DNA of 64,000 bases from positions 1 through 64,000 of the forward strand of contig NZ_FOCF01000005.1 of the NCBI RefSeq assembly GCF_900110035.1, in the 5' to 3' direction. Below are positions 16,409-24,386 of this stretch, one piece after another (position 1 is the stretch's first letter; each line of letters starts with the position of its first letter). The stretch comes from Sphingomonas gellani (GTDB lineage Bacteria; Pseudomonadota; Alphaproteobacteria; Sphingomonadales; Sphingomonadaceae). The notes beneath the pieces are model-generated. The model worked only from the letters and a program-made list of their open reading frames with translations, had not been told where the DNA came from and did not search any database. A program made the translations under genes and the position numbers.

Positions 16409-16698
16409 CCCCGCCCGCCTTCAGTGCCGCCCCGTGCGCGAAGCAACTCACCGAGCGGGCGGCCACGCAACGTGCAGATTCCAATGACCCGATCGTAGCT
16501 ACGCCGCCCCGCGCGGCAGGAGAGCGTTTCGCCCATCACCATACGCTCAAGCCGCCGTTTGGCCTCGCGCCCGCCTGGCTCGTTCAGCTCTGGCGCATAG
16601 AAGCCGATGTAGCGCAGGCAGCCCGCCATGGCATATCTAGCGTTCCACACATTATCATCGATGGGCGTATGGCGATCTCCGGTGGGCAGCCGCCGCAT
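16396..16698 (-). CDS. SNase-like (thermonuclease fold) protein with altered active site
   Basis: 100 residues. 'GCLRYIGFYAPELNEPGGRE', then 'AKRRLERMVMGETLSCRAG' and 'RSYDRVIGICTLRGRPLGEL', follow the staphylococcal-nuclease OB-fold pattern. In active nucleases the first motif reads I-D-x-P-E, with Asp binding calcium; here it is F-Y-A-P-E, so the Asp is Tyr. The Glu and the Arg of YxRV are kept. It may be inactive, or may bind nucleic acid without cutting. It is the first gene of the minus-strand operon. No clear ribosome-binding site precedes the ATG, and the frame is open farther upstream, so the true start may differ. Confidence 0.6.
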   Translation of the reverse strand: MRRLPTGDRHTPIDDNVWNARYAMAGCLRYIGFYAPELNEPGGREAKRRLERMVMGETLSCRAGRRSYDRVIGICTLRGRPLGELLRARGGTEGGRGWRR

Positions 16699-16849
16699 AA
16701 TTTCGCCGAAGCACTGAAAGAGGCTTGGTCGACGCGTCAGTAAGAACGCCTGAGATCAGAGGTAAGAAAACGCAGCGGGCATTATCCGTTTCGCCGCCGA
16801 GTCTGCGATTTACCCGCCCAGCTTGCCGTGAAGGGTTCCAATGTACCTT

Positions 16850-16868
16850 ATCTATCGCCTTCTATCGC
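16850..16868 (+). promoter_or_regulatory. Twin CTATCGC motifs upstream of the AlpA-like gene
   Basis: ATCTATCGCC (16850-16859) is the same 10-mer found in the island's subterminal inverted repeats, and CTATCGC occurs again at 16862-16868. The pair lies 30-45 bases before the start codon, where an autoregulator could bind. Confidence 0.4.
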
Positions 16869-16895
16869 GGAGTCCCAACACGCGAGGAGATTAAT

Positions 16896-17177
16896 ATGGG
16901 CATGAGCACGACTGCGGCCGCAGCCGGATCGCGACGAACCATCCGCCGGCAGCAGCTTCGAGAGATCGTGCCTCTCGCTGACAGCACCATTTTCGAAATG
17001 GAGCAGCGTGGAGAATTCCCACAGCGCTTCTATCTAACGTCACGATGCGTCGTCTGGGATCTCGCGGAAGTCGAACAATGGCTGGACGCCCGGCGCGCTG
17101 CCTCTCGCGCCAAGGCAATCAAGCTTGCGCCGACGCCGGATGTTCGGCTTCGGCGGGCGCGGGCAGTCACACAGTAG
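16896..17177 (+). CDS. AlpA-like DNA-binding regulator / excisionase
   Basis: 93 residues. The ATG at 16896 follows GAGGAGA with good spacing, and the frame upstream lacks coding character. 'IRRQQLREIVPLADSTIFEM' with 'EQRGEFPQRFYLTSRCVVWD' and 'LAEVEQWLDAR' is the winged-helix pattern of AlpA/MerR-like phage regulators, which drive integrase expression or act as recombination directionality factors. It is convergent with the integrase and overlaps its 3' end by 11 bases. The CTATCGC motifs upstream suggest autoregulation. Confidence 0.8.
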   Translation: MGMSTTAAAAGSRRTIRRQQLREIVPLADSTIFEMEQRGEFPQRFYLTSRCVVWDLAEVEQWLDARRAASRAKAIKLAPTPDVRLRRARAVTQ

Positions 17178-18423
17178 GGTCGAGTTCAAGCATTCCCATC
17201 GCCTGTGGCATCAGCGTAGGGACATATTTCTGGCCCACGATCCATGCGTCAATGAGGTTCGACCATTCTTGCATCATGTGCCGCCGTTGGTGTTCGTACT
17301 CGGCTTTGTTGTAGACGCCACGAGACGACCGCCCGTCCTCATGCGCCAGGCACTTTTCGATCCAATCGCGATTGAAGCCCAACTCGTTCAGGAGCGTAGA
17401 TCCGGTGCGGCGCAGATCGTGAACAGTGAACGGCTCAAGCGGCAGTCCCTCGCTCTTCGCTTTTTCGACGACCGAGTACGTGACGCGATTGAAGGTTGCT
17501 CGCGACATCGGAGCATCCGCATCATACCGCGACGGAAGTAGGTATTTCGAGTTTCCGGCGCACGTCTTGAGCGCCACCATGATGTCGAGCACTTGGCTCG
17601 ACAGGTAGACGTTGTGGGCCTTCGAGCGCTTCATTCGCTCCTTTGGGATCGTCCAAACCGCGTTCTCAAAATCGACCTCATCCCACACGGCGTCCTGTAG
17701 TTCACTCTTGCGGACCATCGTCAACAAAAACAGCCTCATACCGAGCCGGATCGTGGGCAACGTGGGGATATGCTCCAGTTGCTTGAGCATGACGCGAATC
17801 TCGCTGGGCGAAAGGGCCCTATCCTTCGGGGTGAAGGTTGCTATCGAAGCAGGACCGACCTCGTCAGCCGGGTTCGCGACCTTCTCACCGTGCAGAATCG
17901 CAAACCCGTAAATCTGCTTCAAAATATCGCGAACGTGGATAGCCGTGGCGGGAGCGCCTCGATCGACGATCTTTCCGCAGTGGGCTCGGAGGTCGTTGGG
18001 GCTGATCTCTGTCAGAAGACGGTTGCGCCATACCGGCAGCAACTCACGCTCCCAAATCGACCGTCGCATCGCTCGCGTGCTGTCGGCCATCGGGGCAGCA
18101 GTGAGCCACTTTTCGCCGAACTCGCCAAAGCTTTTGGCTTCCTTAATGCGCCGCTTTTCCCGTTGCTTCTTGATCGCAGGAGATTGGCTTTCAGCAACAA
18201 GACGCCGAGCATCTATGCACTTTTCCCGCGCACGAGCCAGAGAAAGACCATCCGCTCCATACTTTCCAAGAACAATTTTTTCGCGCCTTCCGTGCAAGCG
18301 GTAGTCCAAGCGAAATGAAATTGATCCCTTTACAGATACGAGAACGTACATACCGTCCCTATCTGTCACTTTGTATGACTTTTCTCTTGGCTTCAACGAT
18401 CGAATAGCCGTGTCCGTAAGCAT
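17167..18423 (-). CDS. int: P4-type tyrosine integrase
   Basis: 418 residues, a normal length for the family. The N-terminal DUF4102/arm-binding domain is clear ('LTDTAIRSLKPREKSYKVTD', 'KIVLGKYGADGLSLARARE'), then a SAM-like core-binding domain, then the catalytic domain. Catalytic residues: R238 ('TMVRKSEL'), H335 and R338 ('VHDLRRTG'), H361 ('LAHEDG') and Tyr371 ('GVYNKAEY'). It joins att sites of the island to its chromosomal target, here the guaA 3' end about 290 bases upstream of its start. It reads in the same direction as guaA, so the hairpin between them probably shields it from guaA transcription. Confidence 0.93.
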   Translation of the reverse strand: MLTDTAIRSLKPREKSYKVTDRDGMYVLVSVKGSISFRLDYRLHGRREKIVLGKYGADGLSLARAREKCIDARRLVAESQSPAIKKQREKRRIKEAKSFGEFGEKWLTAAPMADSTRAMRRSIWERELLPVWRNRLLTEISPNDLRAHCGKIVDRGAPATAIHVRDILKQIYGFAILHGEKVANPADEVGPASIATFTPKDRALSPSEIRVMLKQLEHIPTLPTIRLGMRLFLLTMVRKSELQDAVWDEVDFENAVWTIPKERMKRSKAHNVYLSSQVLDIMVALKTCAGNSKYLLPSRYDADAPMSRATFNRVTYSVVEKAKSEGLPLEPFTVHDLRRTGSTLLNELGFNRDWIEKCLAHEDGRSSRGVYNKAEYEHQRRHMMQEWSNLIDAWIVGQKYVPTLMPQAMGMLELDPTV

Positions 18424-18441
18424 GTTGGCCTCCTAGCTGAA

Positions 18442-18506
18442 AATACCGTCAGGCAATTTTCGGAGGTCGCACGGGGACGTTCCGTAAGCATTTCAATTGC
18501 TTACGG
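18442..18506. repeat. AATACCGTCA repeat and CCGTAAGCA hairpin upstream of the integrase
   Basis: AATACCGTCA at 18442-18451 repeats the arm of the larger inverted repeat at 18514-18548. CCGTAAGCA (18482-18490) and TGCTTACGG (18498-18506) form a perfect 9-bp stem with a 7-base loop. These lie between the integrase start and the att site, where arm-type integrase sites and int operators usually sit. Confidence 0.5.
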
Positions 18507-18507
18507 C

Positions 18508-18548
18508 GAAAAAAATACCGTCACGACCTCAATTGCCGTGACGGTATT
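18508..18548 (-). terminator. Intrinsic terminator between guaA and the integrase
   Basis: AATACCGTCACG (18514-18525) pairs perfectly with CGTGACGGTATT (18537-18548). On the minus strand the hairpin runs into a T tract from the A run at 18509-18515. It would stop guaA transcripts before the integrase. The same inverted repeat could also be a protein-binding site. Confidence 0.7.
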
Positions 18549-18618
18549 CGCGAATATCGCGTAGTGCAATACTTCCACAGTCCGTCATCCCGCCCGCAAA
18601 CCGGGACGCTAGCCCGGT

Positions 18619-18640
18619 GATCGCTGGCGATAGATGGCGA
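18619..18640. repeat. Island subterminal inverted repeat, right copy
   Basis: Reverse complement of 11858-11879 at 21 of 22 positions (core TGGCGATAGATGGC). It lies about 70 bases inside the guaA-proximal att site. Confidence 0.65.
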
Positions 18641-18711
18641 CAGGAAATTATTTTACTTTCAGTGGGTTACGTCGCAGAATATCGCGGTCTCGGCGGTGAT
18701 CGGCGGCGAAG

Positions 18712-18732
18712 AAATTATTCCCACTCGATCGT
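18712..18732 (-). repeat. Island attachment site, guaA-proximal copy (att)
   Basis: The last codons of guaA (T I E W E, TAA) and 3 bases beyond. It shares the core TCCCACTCGAT (18719-18729) with the distal copy at 11703-11723. Confidence 0.75.
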
Positions 18733-20271
18733 GCCGGGCGGCTTGGACGTGTAGTCGTACACCACGCGATTGACGCCGCGTACCTCGTTGACGATGCGGG
18801 TCGCGACGCGGGGGAGGAAGTCGCCGGGAAAGCCGAACACCTCGGCGGTCATGCCGTCGACCGAAGTCACTGCGCGTAGCGCCAGAACCGAGTCATACGT
18901 CCGTCCGTCGCCCATTACGCCCACCGTGCGAACCGGCAGCAGCACGGCGAACGCCTGCCAGATCGCGTCGTACAGGCCGGCGTTGCGGATTTCCTCCAGA
19001 TAGATCGCGTCGGCCTTGCGCAGGATATCGCAACGCTCCTTGGTCACCTCGCCGGGAATGCGGATGGCGAGGCCGGGTCCGGGAAACGGATGACGCCCCA
19101 CAAAGATGTCCGGCAGGCCCAGTTCGCGCCCCAGTTCACGGACCTCGTCCTTGAACAGCTCGCGCAGAGGCTCCACCAGCTTCATGTTCATCCGCTCGGG
19201 CAGGCCGCCGACATTGTGGTGGCTCTTGATCGTCACGGACGGACCACCGGTGAAGCTGACGCTTTCGATCACATCCGGATAAAGCGTGCCCTGCGCCAGG
19301 AACTCCGCGCCGCCGATCTTTTTCGCCTCGGCGTCGAACACGTCGATGAAGGTCCTGCCGATGAACTTCCGCTTGGCTTCCGGATCGGTCACGCCGGCGA
19401 GGCCCGACAGGAACTGCTCCTCGGCATCCACATGGACCAGCGGGATGTTGTACGCGCCGCGGAACATGCCGACGACCTGCTCCGCCTCCCCGGCCCGCAG
19501 CAGGCCGTGATCGACGAAGACGCAGGTCAACTGGTCGCCGATCGCCTCGTGGATCAGCACGGCGGCGACGGCCGAGTCGACGCCGCCCGACAAGCCGCAG
19601 ATCACCCGCGCACTGCCGACCTGTTCGCGAATTTCCGCGATCTTGGCGCTGCGGAATTCCGCCATCGTCCAGTCGCCGGTCAGGCCGCACACGTTGCGCG
19701 CGAAGTTGGCGATCAGTTTCGCACCGTCCGGCGTGTGGTACACTTCGGGATGGAACTGGACGCCGTAGAAGCGCCGTGCCTCGTCGGCGACGATCGCGAA
19801 CGGCGCGCCCTCGCTGACCGCGACCGGCTCGAAGCCCGGCGGGATGGCGTCCACCTTGTCGCCATGGCTCATCCAGACCTGATGCCGCTCGCCCTGTTCC
19901 CATACCCCGTCGAACAGCGCGCAGGGCTGCTTCACCTCGACGAACGCCTTGCCGAACTCGCCACCGTCGCCGGAGATCACGACGTTGCCACCCAGCTGCG
20001 CGCTCATCACCTGCTGGCCATAGCAGATGCCCAGGATCGGCACGCCCGCGTCGAACAGCATCTGCGGCGCGCGCGGGCTGTTCTCCAGCGTAACGGAGGC
20101 CGGGCCGCCGGACAGGATGACACCGGCCGGGCGCATCCGCTCGAACGCCTCCGCGGCGGATTGGAACGGCGCGACCTCGCTGTAGACGCCCGCTTCACGC
20201 ACGCGGCGTGCGATCAGCTGGGTCACCTGGCTACCGAAATCGACGATGAGGATGCTCTCGGGGTGCTGCAT
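18715..20271 (-). CDS. guaA: GMP synthase (glutamine-hydrolysing)
   Basis: 518 residues from the ATG at 20271, giving [20 protein letters not shown]; a longer in-frame N-terminus lacks family support. It converts XMP to GMP using ATP and glutamine. The class I glutamine amidotransferase domain is first: Cys in '[17 protein letters not shown]' and His/Glu in '[10 protein letters not shown]'. Next is the ATP pyrophosphatase domain ('[16 protein letters not shown]') and the C-terminal dimerisation domain ending KPPGTIEWE. The gene is complete although the island is inserted right at its 3' end. It is not co-transcribed with rplQ, because a terminator separates them. Confidence 0.97.
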   Translation of the reverse strand: MQHPESILIVDFGSQVTQLIARRVREAGVYSEVAPFQSAAEAFERMRPAGVILSGGPASVTLENSPRAPQMLFDAGVPILGICYGQQVMSAQLGGNVVISGDGGEFGKAFVEVKQPCALFDGVWEQGERHQVWMSHGDKVDAIPPGFEPVAVSEGAPFAIVADEARRFYGVQFHPEVYHTPDGAKLIANFARNVCGLTGDWTMAEFRSAKIAEIREQVGSARVICGLSGGVDSAVAAVLIHEAIGDQLTCVFVDHGLLRAGEAEQVVGMFRGAYNIPLVHVDAEEQFLSGLAGVTDPEAKRKFIGRTFIDVFDAEAKKIGGAEFLAQGTLYPDVIESVSFTGGPSVTIKSHHNVGGLPERMNMKLVEPLRELFKDEVRELGRELGLPDIFVGRHPFPGPGLAIRIPGEVTKERCDILRKADAIYLEEIRNAGLYDAIWQAFAVLLPVRTVGVMGDGRTYDSVLALRAVTSVDGMTAEVFGFPGDFLPRVATRIVNEVRGVNRVVYDYTSKPPGTIEWE

Positions 20272-20342
20272 GGCAGCGCCCCTAGCAGCCCGGCCGATAC
20301 GAGTCAGCGGCTTGTTGCGCCCGACCGGCGAGGCCACCCAGC

Positions 20343-20374
20343 AAAAAGGGCCGCCCCGATCAACGGGACGGCCC
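20343..20374 (-). terminator. Terminator after rplQ
   Basis: GGGCCGCCCCG (20348-20358) pairs with CGGGACGGCCC (20364-20374), one mismatch, with a T5 tract on the minus strand (20343-20347). It ends the rpsM-rpsK-rpoA-rplQ operon. Confidence 0.85.
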
Positions 20375-20400
20375 TTCCTTACCGTTCGATGTGGCGGCGA

Positions 20401-20823
20401 TCAGGCGGCCTGATCGAAGTCCTCGTCCGACTGGACCGGACCGGAGTCCTGACCCTTGGCCGACACGTCGCGATCGACGAACTCGATGATCGCCATCGGC
20501 GACGCATCCGACGCGCGGATGCCGGCCTTGATGATGCGGGTATAGCCACCGTTCCGGTCGGCATAGCGCGCCGCGATGACGTCGAACAGCTTCACCAGCT
20601 GCGCGTCGTCGAGCAGACGGGCATGCGCCAGACGGCGGTTGGACAGGCCACCCTTCTTGCCCAGGGTCACCAGCTTTTCGACATAGGGGCGAAGCTCCTT
20701 TGCCTTGGCGACCGTGGTGGTGATCTGCTCATGCTTGATCAGGGCCGCCGCCATGTTGCGGAACAGGGCCTGACGGTGGGCGGAGGTACGCTGCAGCTTA
20801 CGGCCGCCGACGCGATGACGCAT
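20401..20823 (-). CDS. rplQ: 50S ribosomal protein L17
   Basis: 140 residues. '[20 protein letters not shown]' followed by [26 protein letters not shown] is the L17 signature. It binds 23S rRNA near the peptide exit tunnel. An acidic C-terminal extension ([20 protein letters not shown]), beyond the bacterial core of about 120 residues, is common in alphaproteobacteria. It is the last gene of the alpha operon, 226 bases after rpoA, a gap that holds a chromosomal repeat. Confidence 0.97.
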   Translation of the reverse strand: MRHRVGGRKLQRTSAHRQALFRNMAAALIKHEQITTTVAKAKELRPYVEKLVTLGKKGGLSNRRLAHARLLDDAQLVKLFDVIAARYADRNGGYTRIIKAGIRASDASPMAIIEFVDRDVSAKGQDSGPVQSDEDFDQAA

Positions 20824-20901
20824 GGGTAGTTCCTTTCAGTTCGTCAGGGGGCCGTTTGACGGAACCCCGGGACAGGTGGGACGGCGGCCACCGGTAAAAC
20901 C

Positions 20902-20927
20902 GTCATCCCGGTGGAAGCCGGGATCCA
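20902..20927. repeat. Dispersed imperfect palindrome (GTCATCCCGG ... CCGGGATCCA)
   Basis: An inverted repeat of the type GTCATCCCGG-n-CCGGGAT in the rplQ-rpoA gap. A related copy lies at 42584-42607 between the two metH genes. Short palindromes like these are scattered in sphingomonad intergenic regions. In an operon gap the hairpin could affect mRNA stability. Confidence 0.6.
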
Positions 20928-21049
20928 TTCCTTGGCCGTGCCGGATCGCGAAGAAGCTGCGATCCTGACGTCGAACGGGCCGATCTCGTGATCGACCCGC
21001 CGGCCGGTCCTTCGCCATCTCGCGAGTAGCAACGCTACCCGCGTGCGGC

Positions 21050-22120
21050 TTAGCCCATGATTTCCTGTTCCAGCTTCTTGGCCATTTCCTCGATGTTCTC
21101 GGGCGGCCAGCCGGGGATTTCCATGCCGAGGCGCAGGCCCATGGACGAGAGCACTTCCTTGATCTCGTTCAAGGACTTGCGGCCGAAGTTCGGCGTCCGC
21201 AGCATCTCAGCCTCGGTCTTGCCGACCAGATCGCCGATATAGATGATGTTGTCGTTCTTCAGGCAGTTGGCCGAACGCACCGACAGTTCCAGCTCGTCCA
21301 CCTTCTTGAGGAGGTAGCGATTGATCTGCTGGGTATCGCCCGCCGGCTCCGCACCCGCTGCGGGAGCGGCCGCCTGGCCGATCGGCGCGGACACGCGCGT
21401 AACGGCCGAGTCGTCGAAGTGGACGAACAGCGCAAGCTGGTCCTGAAGGATACGGCCGGCATAGCCCACCGCGTCCTCGGGCGTGATCGTGCCGTCGGTC
21501 TCGATGGTCAGCGTCAACTTGTCATAGTCCAGGTCCTGACCGACGCGGGTCGGGTCGACCTTGTACGACACCTGGCGCACCGGCGAGTAGAGCGCGTCCA
21601 CCGGGATCAGGCCGATCGGCGCATCCGCGGGACGGTTGGCGGTCGCGGGCACATAGCCCTTACCGACATCCGCGGTCAGCTCCATGTTCAGCGTCGCGCC
21701 CTCGTCCAGGTGACAGATCACCAGGTTGGGGTTCATGACCTGGATGTCGCCGGACACGGCGATGTCGCCGGCCTTCACCTCGCCAGGACCCGTCGCCGAC
21801 AGCTGGAGCCGCTTCGGCCCCTCACCCTGCATGGCGATCGCGATCTGCTTCACGTTCAGGACGATGTCGGTGACATCCTCGCGCACGCCGGCGAGCGAGG
21901 AGAACTCGTGCAGCACGTTCTCGATCTTGATCGAGGTGACGGCGGCGCCCTGAAGGCTGGACAGCAGGACGCGGCGCAGCGAATTGCCCAGCGTCAGGCC
22001 GAAGCCGCGCTCCAGAGGCTCGGCAACGAACGTCGCCTTCCGCTTGCCATCGCCGCCGGACTTCTTTTCCAAGCCGCTGGGCTTCTTCAGTTCCTGCCAG
22101 TTCTTTGCGTTGACAGCCAC
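21050..22120 (-). CDS. rpoA: DNA-directed RNA polymerase subunit alpha
   Basis: 356 residues. The N-terminal dimerisation domain is clear ('[20 protein letters not shown]', '[20 protein letters not shown]', '[20 protein letters not shown]'). The linker ([16 protein letters not shown]) is longer than in E. coli. The C-terminal domain follows: '[19 protein letters not shown]' and '[20 protein letters not shown]', with the residues that contact UP elements and activators. It sits between rpsK and rplQ as usual. Confidence 0.98.
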   Translation of the reverse strand: MAVNAKNWQELKKPSGLEKKSGGDGKRKATFVAEPLERGFGLTLGNSLRRVLLSSLQGAAVTSIKIENVLHEFSSLAGVREDVTDIVLNVKQIAIAMQGEGPKRLQLSATGPGEVKAGDIAVSGDIQVMNPNLVICHLDEGATLNMELTADVGKGYVPATANRPADAPIGLIPVDALYSPVRQVSYKVDPTRVGQDLDYDKLTLTIETDGTITPEDAVGYAGRILQDQLALFVHFDDSAVTRVSAPIGQAAAPAAGAEPAGDTQQINRYLLKKVDELELSVRSANCLKNDNIIYIGDLVGKTEAEMLRTPNFGRKSLNEIKEVLSSMGLRLGMEIPGWPPENIEEMAKKLEQEIMG

Positions 22121-22232
22121 GGGGTTCCCCTGGGTTGGAGGCCGGTGGGGCGCCGGCCTCGATGTAACAAGGACGCCGGCTCGTCAGCCGGCGCCAAAGA
22201 TGTCGGGTGCCCCGAACCGAGGCACCCGAGGA

Positions 22233-22622
22233 TCAGACGCGACGACGCTTGGACGGGCGCACGCCGTTGTGCGGGATGCTGGTCACGTCGCGGATCGAGG
22301 TGATCTGGAAACCGACCGCCTGCAACGCGCGCAGCGCCGACTCACGACCCGAACCGGGACCCTTGACCTCGACCTCGAGCGTGCGGACGCCGTGCTCGGC
22401 AGCCTTCTTGCCCGCGTCCTCGGCCGCGACCTGTGCCGCGTACGGGGTCGACTTACGCGAACCCTTGAAGCCCATCATGCCGGCGGAGGACCAGCTGATC
22501 GCATTGCCCTGAGCGTCGGTGATGGTGATCATGGTGTTGTTGAAGCTGGCGTTCACGTGCGCGACGCCGGCGGTGATGTTCTTGCGCTCGCGACGGCGAA
22601 GGCGCTGCGGTGCTTGTGCCAT
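22233..22622 (-). CDS. rpsK: 30S ribosomal protein S11
   Basis: 129 residues. '[20 protein letters not shown]' and '[20 protein letters not shown]' and the end '[21 protein letters not shown]' are diagnostic. It lies on the 30S platform near the mRNA exit site. It is 112 bases upstream of rpoA and 100 downstream of rpsM. Confidence 0.98.
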   Translation of the reverse strand: MAQAPQRLRRRERKNITAGVAHVNASFNNTMITITDAQGNAISWSSAGMMGFKGSRKSTPYAAQVAAEDAGKKAAEHGVRTLEVEVKGPGSGRESALRALQAVGFQITSIRDVTSIPHNGVRPSKRRRV

Positions 22623-22722
22623 TGAATTCTATCCTGACCCGATTGGCCGGGGACCCTCCTGGAGCGGGCCGCGCATCGGCGGCCTGCCTCCGGTGGAGCA
22701 AACAGTCCCCCGGACTGTTTGC

Positions 22723-23091
22723 TTACTTCTTCTTGCCGGCGATCGGCTTGGCCTTGCCCTTGCGGGTGCGCGCATTGGTATGCGTGCGCTGGCCACGAAC
22801 CGGCAGGCCCTTGCGGTGACGCAGGCCGCGATAGCAGGCAAGGTCCATCAGGCGCTTGATGTTCATCGCGGTTTCGCGACGAAGATCGCCCTCGACCGTG
22901 TACTCGGCGTCGATCGCTTCGCGGATCTGCAGCACTTCCTGATCGGTCAGGTCCTGCACGCGGCGTTCCGGCGCGATGCTCAGCTTCTCGGTAATGGCCT
23001 TGGCATGGGAAGGACCGATGCCGTGGATGTAGGTCAGCGCGATCACCACGCGCTTGTTGGTCGGGATGTTCACACCCGCGATACGTGCCAT
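22723..23091 (-). CDS. rpsM: 30S ribosomal protein S13
   Basis: 122 residues. '[20 protein letters not shown]', '[13 protein letters not shown]' and the basic C-terminal tail '[20 protein letters not shown]' are typical. It contacts L5 and L31 across the subunit bridge and the P-site tRNA. It is the first gene of the operon here; the secY/adk genes often found upstream are not in the window. Confidence 0.98.
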   Translation of the reverse strand: MARIAGVNIPTNKRVVIALTYIHGIGPSHAKAITEKLSIAPERRVQDLTDQEVLQIREAIDAEYTVEGDLRRETAMNIKRLMDLACYRGLRHRKGLPVRGQRTHTNARTRKGKAKPIAGKKK

Positions 23092-23223
23092 GAACTTTGT
23101 CTCCTAGCTCCACAGCGGTCGGCATGGCCGCACAACCGCTATCTCGACGCGTTGGCCCCGGACGCGCGACAGCGACGGAGCGAAAACACGCGCCGTCGCA
23201 AACCGGTGGTCCGAGGTACGCCG

Positions 23224-23252
23224 CAGGTAGGCGTCACGCCCGACCCTGTCAA
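23224..23252 (-). promoter_or_regulatory. Candidate promoter of the rpsM operon
   Basis: On the minus strand TTGACA (23252-23247) is followed after 17 bases by TACCTG (23229-23224). The -35 box is perfect, the -10 box weak. It lies 133 bases before rpsM. Confidence 0.4.
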
Positions 23253-23285
23253 CAGCCGGTCACATATCCGGAACCAAAGGGGCAT

Positions 23286-23531
23286 TCAGACGTGCGGCCC
23301 TGCCGGCGTCGCGACACGCCCCCGCCACCATCGACGCAGCGCGACACCGGTCCACACCACCTCGACCAGTCCGAACGGCCATGCACCCTGCAGGAAGCCG
23401 TAGACGCAACTCAGCACGCAGCCGCCGGCGAACAGCAGCACCCAGTGGTTGCCCCGATCCTCCAGCACATAACAGATCATGGTGAACGTCACCGCGAACA
23501 GGCCAAAGGCGGTCAGGGTATCCATCACCAA
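23286..23531 (-). CDS. Small membrane protein of unknown function
   Basis: 81 residues with three hydrophobic segments ('LTAFGLFAVTFTMICYVLE', 'HWVLLFAGGCVLSCVYGFLQ', 'PFGLVEVVWTGVALRRWW') and a basic C-terminus. The pattern is like that of small inner-membrane proteins common in alphaproteobacteria (CBU_0592-like). Two adjacent Met codons (M1 and M3) could start it. It is divergent from the SGNH hydrolase gene and lies upstream of the ribosomal operon in the same direction. No function known. Confidence 0.6.
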   Translation of the reverse strand: MVMDTLTAFGLFAVTFTMICYVLEDRGNHWVLLFAGGCVLSCVYGFLQGAWPFGLVEVVWTGVALRRWWRGRVATPAGPHV

Positions 23532-23626
23532 AGCCCGTAGCGCGCGAACATTCGGCGGGAAAGGTGGCGAGCCGATCTCGGCGTGCGACGATTCGTTAGC
23601 GATCCGTCGCTAAACGGGCGACGACC

Positions 23627-24385
23627 ATGAAACACGACCCGATCATCGGTCCGGCCGGCCGATCCCTCAAGACCCGAACGCCCCTCTGGAGGCGCGCCGT
23701 CGCCATCGCCGGAAAGCTGCTCGTCGGGCTGCTCGTGTTCGTCGGCATCGTCACGGGCTGGCTGTGGTGGGAGATCGAGGCGGACCGGCGGGCCCCCCTG
23801 CCCGACCCCGCCCTGCCACAGGGTACTTGCGCGCTGTGGTTCGTGGGCAGCTCGTCCATGCACAAATGGATTACGCTGACGCCCGACATGCGCCCATGGA
23901 TCGCCCATAATCGCGGCGTGAACGGCGCCGGCATCAACTATCTCGCAGGTCGCTTTTCCGCGCAGGACCGTGCCACCCCGGCCCCATCGGCCATCGTGCT
24001 GTATGGCGGTGAGAACGACATCGCGGTCGGCACAAGCGTGGCCGACACGCTGAACGGCGTCCGTCGCCTGATCCGGCTGAAGACGGAGATGTATGGCGCG
24101 CTGCCCGTGTTCCTGCTCTCGATAAAGCCCAGCCCGACCCGCTGGCGGTTCCTGCCGCAACAGACTCAGCTCAATGCGGCACTGCGCCGCATGGCCGCGA
24201 ACCGCGCCGATCTTCATTATGTCGACATCGTGCCGCAGATGCTCGTGAACGGCAGGCCGGGGCCATGGTATCAGGCCGACGGCATCCATCTGAACCGCAC
24301 CGGATACCGACGTTGGGCAAAGGTGCTCCACGGCGCGCTCGCGCACGACCTTCCGGCCAGAACCGTTGCCCGCTGCGCCCGCTGA
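23627..24385 (+). CDS. Membrane-anchored SGNH/GDSL hydrolase
   Basis: 252 residues with one N-terminal transmembrane helix (residues of about 26-48). SGNH blocks are visible: nucleophile Ser in 'WFVGSSSMHKW', the GxND block as 'YGGENDI', and the Asp-His pair in 'QADGIHLNRTGY'. Such esterases remove or transfer acyl groups. The next gene, one base downstream, is an acyltransferase 3, and AT3-SGNH pairs or fusions (as in OafB) O-acetylate cell-surface glycans. A joint role in modifying an envelope polysaccharide is therefore likely. The SGNH family is confident; the substrate is unknown. Confidence 0.8.
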   Translation: MKHDPIIGPAGRSLKTRTPLWRRAVAIAGKLLVGLLVFVGIVTGWLWWEIEADRRAPLPDPALPQGTCALWFVGSSSMHKWITLTPDMRPWIAHNRGVNGAGINYLAGRFSAQDRATPAPSAIVLYGGENDIAVGTSVADTLNGVRRLIRLKTEMYGALPVFLLSIKPSPTRWRFLPQQTQLNAALRRMAANRADLHYVDIVPQMLVNGRPGPWYQADGIHLNRTGYRRWAKVLHGALAHDLPARTVARCAR

Positions 24386-24386
24386 C

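Larger units (their letters stand above)
11703..18732. mobile_element. Integrative genomic island inserted at the 3' end of guaA
   Basis: About 7.0 kb bounded by direct repeats related to the guaA 3' end (11703-11723 and 18712-18732; 11 bases TCCCACTCGAT identical, 17 of 21 matching overall). On the minus strand both copies encode TIEWE-stop. The integrase lies next to guaA, as is usual for islands using a gene 3' end, and an AlpA-like regulator adjoins it. Cargo: a four-gene plus-strand operon and a three-gene minus-strand operon of nucleic-acid-related proteins. guaA itself stays intact. guaA is a known island integration site in many bacteria. Boundaries are inferred from the repeat. Confidence 0.8.

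Noticed and set aside
19090..20829. A 579-codon open frame on the plus strand
   Set aside because: Antisense to guaA and rplQ.
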